Source: Bacteroides gallinarum DSM 18171 = JCM 13658
GTDB taxonomy: Bacteria > Bacteroidota > Bacteroidia > Bacteroidales > Bacteroidaceae
Direction: 5' to 3'
DNA: 39,652 bases
NCBI RefSeq assembly: GCF_000374365.1
Contig: NZ_KB894152.1
Span: forward strand, 1 to 39,652
In this document: positions 8,146 to 15,709 of the stretch, piece by piece
Numbering within the stretch: the stretch's first letter is position 1
Layout: each line of letters opens with the position of its first letter
The notes under the pieces: generated by a model
Told to the model about the DNA's origin: nothing
What the model saw: the letters and a program-made list of their open reading frames with translations, nothing else
The model's database searches: none
Position numbers and translations under genes: made by a program

Positions 8146-8466
8146 ATGAAAAACATTAAAAGCCCCTTATGGCAATTACAGATAATTCCGGCATTCCTGC
8201 CGTTGTCTGTCGTTCCGGTCTTCTCTCGGGAAAAGCCTTTCCACGAGAAAGATTGCGTAGGTTATTTGTTTGCATATTTTACAGATAATCATATTACGGA
8301 GGAAGCTATATACCATGCTGTGAGTACGGACAGGTATAATTATCGGACACTGAATGGCGGAGAGCCGTCACTGCCGGCACAATACCCGGTAAAGCAGAAA
8401 CAGCCGGTTACGGCAAACCTTATAAGAAAAAACATTGAGTTATTACTAATACATATCGTACCATGA
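8146..8466 (+). pseudogene. GH43-like N-terminal remnant
   Basis: An open frame of 106 codons from ATG 8146 (or 8140) to a TGA that overlaps the ATG of the next gene. Residues about 40-75 (VGYLFAYFTDN, EEAIYHAVSTDRYNYRTLNGG) have the first-blade pattern of family 43 glycosidases from Bacteroides. After that the match ends abruptly, before any catalytic acid could appear, and the rest is low in recognisable features. I read it as a truncated GH43 gene left by a deletion. It could alternatively still be translated as a short leader coupled to the GH97 gene. Confidence 0.5.
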
Positions 8467-10409
8467 AAAAAGAACTGAAATTGGCGCTGCTGTTGCTGGC
8501 AGCCGCTTTGCCGTTGAAGGCGCAAGATGTGATAGTGAAAGGACCGGACGGAAACCTGCAAGTAGCGGTTACGTGTACCGAAGCCGGTAAAGCGGTTTAC
8601 TCCGTTTCTTATAAAGGAAAGCAGATGCTGGAAAACTCTCCGTTGGGCATGAACACCAATGTGGGCGACTTTGCACAAGGGCTGAAACTGACCGGACATG
8701 AAGTGAGCAAGATAGACGACCGCTATTCGCTGGAACGTATCAAGACCTCGCAAGTACACTACCGGGCGAACGAGCTGAACTGCTTCTTCGACAACGCCCG
8801 GGGGCAGAAGATGCAGGTTACGTTCCGGGTGAGCGACAACGATGTAGCCTTCCGCTACACCCTGCCCCGCCAGGGTGATACGGGTAGCGTGCGCGTAATG
8901 AGCGAGTGCACCGGCTTCGCCTTCCCCGACAAGACCACCACCTTCCTCTGCCCGCAGAGCGACGCCATGATAGGCTGGAAACGCTCGAAGCCCAGCTACG
9001 AAGAAGAATATAAGCCGGATGCCCCGCTGGGCGAACGTTCGCATTACGGTCACGGCTACACCTTCCCCTGCCTGTTCCGGGTGGGCGAAGACGGTTGGGT
9101 GCTGGTGAGCGAAACAGGCGTGGATAGCCGTTATTGCGCATCCCACCTCAGCGATGCGGCCAACGGCGTGTACACCGTAGCCTTCCCCATGCCGGAAGAA
9201 AACAACGGCAACGGAACCGTCGAACCCGCTTTCGCCTTGCCCGGCAGCACGCCGTGGCGCACCATTACGGTAGGCGAAACCCTGAAACCGGTGGTAGAGA
9301 CGACCGTTCCGTGGGATGTGGTTACGCCGCGCTATACCACGAAGCAGGACTACAAACCCGGGCGCAGCACCTGGAGCTGGATTGTATGGCAGGACGACAG
9401 CATGAACTATGACGACCAGGTACGCTATATCGACCTGGCAGCCGATATGGGATACGAATACATCCTTATAGATTCCGGCTGGGACCAGCAGATAGGCTAC
9501 GAGCGGATGGCGCAACTCATCAAATACGCCCGGAGCAAACAGGTGGATGTATTCCTATGGTATAGCTCCAGCGGCTATTGGAACGATATCGTACAAAGCC
9601 CCACCAACCGTATGGATAACTCCATTATCCGCAAGCAAGAGATGAACTGGTTGCAGAGCCAGGGTGTGAAGGGTATAAAAGTAGACTTCTTCGGCGGCGA
9701 CAAGCAGGAAACCATACGCCTGTACGAAGAAATCCTGAGCGATGCCGACGACCACGGCCTTATGGTTATCTTCCACGGCTGCACACTGCCCCGCGGGTGG
9801 GAGCGGATGTACCCCAATTACGTGGGTAGCGAGGCGGTGCTGGCATCCGAGAATATGATATTCAGACAGCACTTCTGCGACAACGAGGCGTTCAACGCCA
9901 CACTGCATCCATTTATCCGCAATACGGTGGGATGTATGGAGTTCGGCGGCGTCTTTCTGAACAAGCGCCTGAACCGCGGCAACGACGGCGGTACTACCCG
10001 CCGCACGACGGACATTTTCCAGTTGGCTACCGCCGTGCTTTTCCAGAACCCCATACAGAACTTCGCCCTGACACCCAATAACCTGACGGATGCGCCGGCG
10101 CTGTGTATCGACTTTATGAAGCAAGTACCCACTACGTGGGACGAAACCCGCTTCATCGACGGTTATCCCGGCCGCTATGTAGTCTTGGCGCGTCGCCATG
10201 GCAATGTATGGTATATAGCCGCCGCCAATGCTACGGCGGAACCTCTGAAACTGAAACTCTCCCTTCCGATGCTGCCCGCAGGCGAGGCCGTCTCCGTTTA
10301 TCTCGACGACAAGAAGCTGCAACCGCAATGCAAGGAGCAGAAAATCAAGTCGGACGGTACGCTCCAGCTCACCCTCCAGCCGCAGGGCGGAGCCGTGATA
10401 GTAAAATAA
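8463..10409 (+). CDS. Glycoside hydrolase family 97, probably retaining alpha-galactosidase-like
   Basis: A 648-residue secreted enzyme starting at ATG 8463, with a signal peptide cut after about LPLKA (residue 20). The N-terminal beta-super-sandwich (about 25-280), the catalytic barrel (about 285-550; starts SWIVWQDDSMNYDDQVRYID) and the C-terminal beta domain (about 560-648) follow the GH97 plan. In the family, retaining members such as BtGH97b use an Asp nucleophile whereas SusB-type inverting members have Gly there. Here Asp408 in GIKVDFF occupies the expected place, and Glu457 in YVGSEAV is a likely acid/base. I therefore infer a retaining alpha-galactosidase rather than an alpha-glucosidase. 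The start overlaps the stop of the GH43-like remnant (ATGA). It would act in the periplasm on side chains of plant glycans. Confidence 0.9.
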   Translation: MKKELKLALLLLAAALPLKAQDVIVKGPDGNLQVAVTCTEAGKAVYSVSYKGKQMLENSPLGMNTNVGDFAQGLKLTGHEVSKIDDRYSLERIKTSQVHYRANELNCFFDNARGQKMQVTFRVSDNDVAFRYTLPRQGDTGSVRVMSECTGFAFPDKTTTFLCPQSDAMIGWKRSKPSYEEEYKPDAPLGERSHYGHGYTFPCLFRVGEDGWVLVSETGVDSRYCASHLSDAANGVYTVAFPMPEENNGNGTVEPAFALPGSTPWRTITVGETLKPVVETTVPWDVVTPRYTTKQDYKPGRSTWSWIVWQDDSMNYDDQVRYIDLAADMGYEYILIDSGWDQQIGYERMAQLIKYARSKQVDVFLWYSSSGYWNDIVQSPTNRMDNSIIRKQEMNWLQSQGVKGIKVDFFGGDKQETIRLYEEILSDADDHGLMVIFHGCTLPRGWERMYPNYVGSEAVLASENMIFRQHFCDNEAFNATLHPFIRNTVGCMEFGGVFLNKRLNRGNDGGTTRRTTDIFQLATAVLFQNPIQNFALTPNNLTDAPALCIDFMKQVPTTWDETRFIDGYPGRYVVLARRHGNVWYIAAANATAEPLKLKLSLPMLPAGEAVSVYLDDKKLQPQCKEQKIKSDGTLQLTLQPQGGAVIVK

Positions 10410-10517
10410 GGACGGATAGTTTCGGGACGATTGAAAGGTACATATTCTTTATCATAAAAACCGGGCAGGTAGCTCTTGTGTAGCTGCTTGATTGTCAGTA
10501 TACCTAGATGTAGGGTA

Positions 10518-10605
10518 ATTCAGTCATAGACTGAATAGGGTTCACTATACGACTGAATGCAATTCACTATACGACTGAATGCCTTTCAGTAACGGCCTGA
10601 TTTGC
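10518..10605. repeat. Four tandem 22-bp repeats upstream of GH51
   Basis: Copies lie at 10518-10539, 10540-10561, 10562-10583 and 10584-10605. Copies 2 and 3 are nearly identical (TTCACTATACGACTGAATGC in both). Copy 1 contains a perfect inverted repeat, ATTCAGTC-ATA-GACTGAAT. Copy 4 is degenerate (TTTCAGTAACGGCCTGATT). The period equals about two helical turns, and the array ends 32 bases before the start codon at 10638. This is what a multi-site operator would look like; an RNA role is also possible because the array lies so close to the gene. Confidence 0.75.
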
Positions 10606-10637
10606 TTTCTTTTTTAGATGTAAAAAAATACTATCAT

Positions 10638-13247
10638 ATGAATACCATGAAAATACCATTGAGATTATGTCTCTTCTGCCTGCTGTTGGCACTTGCCTCT
10701 TCCTTACGGGCAGGGACACATCGTACGGCGAACGAGCCCGATTCCGTCTACCTCTTTTCGTATTCCCATGCCGACGGGCAGGGCGGCTTGAAGTTTGCCT
10801 GGAGCCGCGACCGCAATACGTGGTTCAGCGTGGCGGACGGCTTTGCCTATGTCAGCTCCGACTTCGGTCCGTGGGGCAGGGGAAAGAAGATGTTCGCCCC
10901 GCAGTTGGTGCAAAGCCGTACCGACGGCAGTTGGCATTGTGCCTGGAAAGTCACGGATACGGGCAAGGTAATGGCGCATGCCTCCTCGCCCGACTTGCAG
11001 CAGTGGGGGCGCCAGACTTACTTCCCGGCTGAGGAGCTCGCTAAGTTCGCGCCCGGCGACGCATGTCCTTCTTCCGAAGGAAAAGCCGCCGTGAATGGAA
11101 CGGAGCATACGGGGCGGATACAGAAAGTGCCGTACGCCACCGTACAGCAAATTATCCGTTATGCCGAGCACAAGAAATACCGTGCGGCGCAGAATGCCGA
11201 ACGCATGGCACAAGACCCCGTGCGCTTTGCCGGGCTGAAACCCCTGACCGCCACTGTCCGGGTGAAACCAGACCAGGCGAAGGAGATAAGCGACCATTTG
11301 ATAGGCATTTTCTTCGAGGACATCAACTATGCCGCCGACGGCGGGCTTTATGCCGAGCTTGTCCAGAACCGCGACTTCGAATACGCTCCGTCCGACCGTG
11401 GCTATACCCCGGAGAGGGCTTCGGAATGGGGACCCCTGACTGCCTGGGGAGGTATCCGTCCCACCCTTTCCGCTGCTTCCGGCGAGGCTCCCGGCGGGTT
11501 TCCGATACACTTGCAGATAGATACGGTAGCCCCCATACATCCCAACAATCCCCATTATTTGAAGGTGGAGGCGAATGTGCCCGGTGCGGGTATTTACAAT
11601 ACGGGCTATGACGGCATCGTGGTGAAACGGGGCGAAAAGTACGACTTCTCTCTCTTTGCCCGCATCCCCGCCGAAGGGCATGCTGCAAAGGCAGGGCGCT
11701 ATACGCAACCCAAAAGTATGAAAGTGTCGGTGCGCATTACGGACGGAAAAGGCAATGTATGCGCCGAATCGGTCGTAAAGGTATCCTCCCGTGAGTGGAA
11801 GAAGTACAAAGCGGTGCTGACCGCTACGTCCGATGCTGCCGACGGACGCCTTGAACTCGTCCTGCAATCGGCTCCGGCTGCCTTGCATCTGGATATGGTT
11901 TCCCTTTTCCCGCAGAACACTTTTAAGGGGCGCAAGAACGGGTTGCGTGCAGACCTGGCGCAGATGCTCGCCGACTTGCATCCCCGCTTCATCCGCTTCC
12001 CCGGCGGCTGTGTGGCGCACGGTGACGGGATAGACAATATCTACGACTGGAAAGGTTCTGTGGGGGCGCTCGAAGCCCGCAAGCCCATGCGCAACCTTTG
12101 GGGATATCACCAGACGCGCGGTCTGGGCTATTTCGAATTCTTCCAGTACTGCGAGGACATCGGCGCCGAGCCGCTTCCGGTGCTTGCTGCGGGTGTGCCG
12201 TGCCAGAACTCCGGTACGTGCGCCCGCCATTCCGACGGCGAGCTGACGTGCATGGGGCAGCAGAACGGCATCCCGATGCAGGAAATGGAACGTTATATCC
12301 AGGATATACTTGACCTGGTAGAGTACGCCAACGGTGATGCACGCCGTACGGAGTGGGGCAGGAAGCGTGCGGAGGCGGGGCATCCGGAGCCTTTCAAACT
12401 GAAGTTCATCGGCATCGGCAACGAGGATATGATAACCGATGTCTTTGAGGAACGCTTCACGATGATATACAACGCCCTCAAGGAGAAACATCCCGAAATA
12501 ACCGTTATCGGAACCGTAGGGCCTTTCTACGAAGGTACGGACTACAACGAAGGGTGGGAGCTCGCCACCCGCCTGGGCGTGCCCATGGTGGACGAACATT
12601 ACTACGTGGAACCCGGCTGGCTCATCAACAACCAGGATTATTACGACCGCTACGACCGCAGCAAGCCCAAGGTATATCTGGGAGAGTATGCCTCTCACAT
12701 GGCAGGTCGTCCCAACAACATCGAGACGGCTTTGACGGAAGCGCTGTACCTCACGGCTGTGGAGCGGAATGCCGATATTGTTTCCATGACATCGTATGCG
12801 CCGCTGTTGGCAAAGGAGGGACATACGCAGTGGAATCCCGATTTGATTTATTTCGACAACACCGGGGTGAAACCTACGGTGGGGTATTACGTACAGCAGA
12901 TGTACGGGCAGAACTCCGGTACTGCCTACCTGCCGTCGGAAGTCAGCCTGAGCGACGGCTCGGATGCGGTGCGGAAGCGTGTCGGCGTGTCCGTAGTGCG
13001 CGACGATGTTAGCGGCGACTATATCGTGAAGCTGGCAAACCTGCTGCCGGTGGAAGTGGCTGCGAAGGTGCTGCTGGACGGCGTTTCCTTGACTTCCCCG
13101 TCGGCGGTAAAGACGTTGCTTACGGGCAGTCCGGAGAGCAGGGATGCCAAGTCCGTATCTTCCGCATTCGAGATTGCAGGCAATGAGTTCGATTATAAGA
13201 TGCCGGCATATTCGTTTACGGTGATACGTATCCGCCAAGGCGAATGA
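10638..13247 (+). CDS. GH51 alpha-L-arabinofuranosidase with GH43-like N-terminal piece
   Basis: An 869-residue secreted enzyme. I start it at ATG 10638 (ATG 10647 also possible); the longer frame begins with an unlikely TTG inside the repeat array. After a signal peptide (to about SSLRA), residues about 35-135 resemble the first blades of a GH43 propeller (VYLFSYSHADGQGGLKFAWS, then MFAPQLVQ and WHCAWKV). This is far too short for a five-bladed catalytic domain. A basic linker leads to the GH51 region from about residue 205 (IGIFFEDINYAADGGLYAEL), including a carbohydrate-binding-like insert, the barrel and the C-terminal beta domain. Glu596 in GIGNED is the expected acid/base and Glu683 in YLGEYASH the nucleophile. 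It should release terminal L-arabinofuranose from arabinan or arabinogalactan. Confidence 0.9.
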   Translation: MNTMKIPLRLCLFCLLLALASSLRAGTHRTANEPDSVYLFSYSHADGQGGLKFAWSRDRNTWFSVADGFAYVSSDFGPWGRGKKMFAPQLVQSRTDGSWHCAWKVTDTGKVMAHASSPDLQQWGRQTYFPAEELAKFAPGDACPSSEGKAAVNGTEHTGRIQKVPYATVQQIIRYAEHKKYRAAQNAERMAQDPVRFAGLKPLTATVRVKPDQAKEISDHLIGIFFEDINYAADGGLYAELVQNRDFEYAPSDRGYTPERASEWGPLTAWGGIRPTLSAASGEAPGGFPIHLQIDTVAPIHPNNPHYLKVEANVPGAGIYNTGYDGIVVKRGEKYDFSLFARIPAEGHAAKAGRYTQPKSMKVSVRITDGKGNVCAESVVKVSSREWKKYKAVLTATSDAADGRLELVLQSAPAALHLDMVSLFPQNTFKGRKNGLRADLAQMLADLHPRFIRFPGGCVAHGDGIDNIYDWKGSVGALEARKPMRNLWGYHQTRGLGYFEFFQYCEDIGAEPLPVLAAGVPCQNSGTCARHSDGELTCMGQQNGIPMQEMERYIQDILDLVEYANGDARRTEWGRKRAEAGHPEPFKLKFIGIGNEDMITDVFEERFTMIYNALKEKHPEITVIGTVGPFYEGTDYNEGWELATRLGVPMVDEHYYVEPGWLINNQDYYDRYDRSKPKVYLGEYASHMAGRPNNIETALTEALYLTAVERNADIVSMTSYAPLLAKEGHTQWNPDLIYFDNTGVKPTVGYYVQQMYGQNSGTAYLPSEVSLSDGSDAVRKRVGVSVVRDDVSGDYIVKLANLLPVEVAAKVLLDGVSLTSPSAVKTLLTGSPESRDAKSVSSAFEIAGNEFDYKMPAYSFTVIRIRQGE

Positions 13248-13257
13248 TTTTAGTGCG

Positions 13258-13282
13258 TTGAAGGCCGCTTCTCCGGGGGCGG
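13258..13282 (+). terminator. Weak hairpin after the chimeric GH51 gene
   Basis: GAAGGCCGC and GGCGGCATCTTC form an imperfect GC-rich stem just after the stop codon. There is no T-run, so it may be a processing or stability hairpin rather than a terminator. Confidence 0.35.
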
Positions 13283-13346
13283 CATCTTCTGTGCCCGTTA
13301 TTTATACCCGGAAATAAGGATGATAAGTACATGAATATATTAATAA

Positions 13347-13553
13347 GATAATAGTAACGATACGCAATCGTCGGGTTACGATGAGTCCGGTAAGTTAACT
13401 GTCGGCGATGTGAAGCTGACGCTGATTCCTTATTATGCCTGGGCACATCGCGGCGAGGGCGACATGGCGGTATGGCTACCGGTAGATGTGAGTGCTTCGT
13501 CCGCCCGTACCTTGAAGACGGAGAAGCAGGCGGACAACGGCTTTTTCCGGTAA
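13347..13553 (+). pseudogene. C-terminal remnant of a GH127/DUF1680-type beta-L-arabinofuranosidase
   Basis: A frame from about 13347 to TAA 13551-13553 has no start codon of its own. It encodes the typical end of DUF1680-family (GH127/GH146) enzymes: GDVKLTLIPYYAWAHRGEGD followed at once by MAVWLP, then a short tail ending NGFFR. An in-frame stop lies just upstream at about 13341, so the rest of the gene has been deleted rather than frameshifted. Only about 65 of the usual 600-800 codons remain. Such enzymes act on beta-L-arabinofuranose and normally share loci with GH51 and GH43 enzymes, which fits the surviving neighbours on both sides. It explains most of the 418-base gap here. Confidence 0.75.
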
Positions 13554-13665
13554 ATTATCCCTTTTCGGTTTGAGTAAAAAGGGGGCGTACGGCGTAGTAA
13601 TTTTTAAGAGGGGAAAGAGTGTGACGACATATACTTATTATAAAAAGAAAAAACAAGACTATCAT

Positions 13666-15612
13666 ATGAGGAAAAAAGGATTGGCAAGCATCTTTGCCCT
13701 GCTGCTTGCTGTGACGGTACAGGGGCAGCATGTGATGAGTGTGGACGTATCCAAGCCGGTTGCCAGGATACAGCCTACCATGTACGGCATATTTTTCGAG
13801 GATATCAACTTCGGTGCCGACGGCGGCTTGTACGCCGAGTTGGTGAAGAACCGTTCTTTCGAGTTCCCCCAGCCTTTCGTGGGGTGGACTCCTTTCGGCA
13901 ATGTAACGGTACGCGATGAGGCTCCCTGCTTCGACCGTAACCCGCATTATGTGCGTATCGTAAACGACGGTGGACTGCTGCGTGCCGGATTGGACAATGA
14001 GGGATACCGCGGCATCGGGCTGAAACAGGGCGAGGAGTACCGCTTCACCGCCTATGTGCGTATCCCGGACGCCGCACCGGTGAAACTTTCCGTGGAGCTG
14101 GTGAATGCCGGCGGCGAGAACCCTTTGAAGAAAGAGATTGAGGTGCGGGGCAGCGGGTGGCAGAAGGTGACGGCGGTATTGCAGTCTCCTTTTACGGACG
14201 CGCATGCCCGCCTGCGGGTGTTGCTGGCAACCGTAGGTACGGTGGATATAGACCATATCTCCCTGTTCCCGGTCAAGACATGGAAGAACCGCGAGAACGG
14301 GCTGCGTGCCGACCTCGTCCAGGCGCTCTACGACCTCAACCCCGGAGTATTCCGTTTTCCCGGCGGCTGCATCATCGAGGGCAACAGCCTGGCTACCCGC
14401 TACCAATGGAAGAATTCCGTAGGCCCGGTGGAGAATCGTCCGCTGAATGAAAACCGCTGGAACTATACCTTCAAGCATAAGGCATTTCCCGATTATTTCC
14501 AGTCCCTCGGCCTGGGGTTTTACGAATACTTCCTGCTGAGCGAGGACATAGGGGCAGAGCCTCTACCGGTGTTGAGCTGTGGGCTTTCCTGTCAGTACGA
14601 GAGCAATGAAGTTGTTCCTTTGGAACAGCTCGACCCTTACGTGCAGGATGCTCTCGACTTGATTGAATTTGCCAACGGCGCGGTTACCACCGAATGGGGC
14701 AGACTGCGTGCCGACATGGGACATCCCGAACCTTTCGGCCTCAAAATGATAGGTATCGGCAACGAGCAGTGGGGAGAGGTTTATCCTGAGCGGCTCGAAG
14801 TATTTACCGAGGCTATCCGTGCCCGCTATCCGGATATCAAGGTGGTGGGTTCTTCCGGACCGAGTGCAGGCGGCGATAAGTTCGATTATCTCTGGCCGGA
14901 GATGAAGCGCATCGGTGTGGATTTGGTGGACGAGCATTATTATATGGCGCCCGACTGGTTCTTTGCCAACGCTACCCGTTATGACAGCTATGACCGGAAG
15001 GGGCCGAAAGTTTTTGCCGGCGAATATGCGTCGCACGACCATGCTACGGGTAAGGCGAACAATTTCTTTGCTGCCCTTTCCGAAGCGGCTTTTATGACGG
15101 GGCTGGAACGTAATGCGGATGTCGTTCATCTGGCTACCTATGCCCCGCTGTTTGCCCATGTGGATGCCTGGCAGTGGAATCCGGACTTGATATGGTTCGA
15201 TAATCTCCGTGTGATGCGTACACCCAGCTATTATGTGCAACAGATGTACGGCATGAATCCGGGAACGGATGTGCTCTCCCTGCAAATGGAGGGTGCACCG
15301 GTTACCGGCAAGGACGGGCTGTATGCTACTGCGGCTTTGGACGGTAATACCGGGGAGGTTATCTTGAAGATAGTCAATGCCGCCGGCAAGCGGAACGATG
15401 TACGCATAGACTTCGACGGATTGAGGAGAGGAAAGCTCGTTTCGGGCTCCTGCATCTACCTGCAGGCGGACGACCCGAAAACCGTGAATACGCTGGAACA
15501 GGAAGTGGTGGTTCCGCGGATGCGTCCGGTACAGGTTGCCGACCGGTTCCTGCACCTGGAGTTGCAGCCTTATTCGTTCGGCGTGTACCGTTTGCAGATA
15601 AGGCAGAAATGA
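13666..15612 (+). CDS. GH51 alpha-L-arabinofuranosidase
   Basis: A 648-residue secreted enzyme. The start is ATG 13666, which gives a clean signal peptide (RKKGLASIFALLLAVTVQGQ, cut near residue 20); a longer frame from TTG 13570 runs through the spacer and is unlikely. The GH51 domain starts at once (MYGIFFEDINFGADGGLYAE), with a carbohydrate-binding-like insert around 80-200, a barrel, and a C-terminal beta domain from about 540. Glu367 in GIGNEQ is the expected acid/base and Glu453 in FAGEYASH the nucleophile. It is a paralogue of the upstream GH51 but lacks the GH43-like piece. The 12 bases around its start (13658-13669) equal those around 10638. Likely role: removal of alpha-linked L-arabinofuranosyl side chains. 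Confidence 0.93.
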   Translation: MRKKGLASIFALLLAVTVQGQHVMSVDVSKPVARIQPTMYGIFFEDINFGADGGLYAELVKNRSFEFPQPFVGWTPFGNVTVRDEAPCFDRNPHYVRIVNDGGLLRAGLDNEGYRGIGLKQGEEYRFTAYVRIPDAAPVKLSVELVNAGGENPLKKEIEVRGSGWQKVTAVLQSPFTDAHARLRVLLATVGTVDIDHISLFPVKTWKNRENGLRADLVQALYDLNPGVFRFPGGCIIEGNSLATRYQWKNSVGPVENRPLNENRWNYTFKHKAFPDYFQSLGLGFYEYFLLSEDIGAEPLPVLSCGLSCQYESNEVVPLEQLDPYVQDALDLIEFANGAVTTEWGRLRADMGHPEPFGLKMIGIGNEQWGEVYPERLEVFTEAIRARYPDIKVVGSSGPSAGGDKFDYLWPEMKRIGVDLVDEHYYMAPDWFFANATRYDSYDRKGPKVFAGEYASHDHATGKANNFFAALSEAAFMTGLERNADVVHLATYAPLFAHVDAWQWNPDLIWFDNLRVMRTPSYYVQQMYGMNPGTDVLSLQMEGAPVTGKDGLYATAALDGNTGEVILKIVNAAGKRNDVRIDFDGLRRGKLVSGSCIYLQADDPKTVNTLEQEVVVPRMRPVQVADRFLHLELQPYSFGVYRLQIRQK

Positions 15613-15709
15613 ATGTAAGGAGGGCTTCTTCCGCGCTTAGGCGTACCGTGATTTTGTCCGTCACACATCGGCTTTTGCGACAATACAAACTTAACCATAT
15701 ACACATATC

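Noticed and set aside
10518..10605. CRISPR array
   Set aside because: The repeats are directly tandem without spacers and only 22 bp long, with no cas genes nearby.
10704..13238. Very long minus-strand open frame opposite the chimeric GH51
   Set aside because: It is a shadow of the GC-rich third-position bias of the real gene; the plus strand has signal peptide, domains and catalytic residues.
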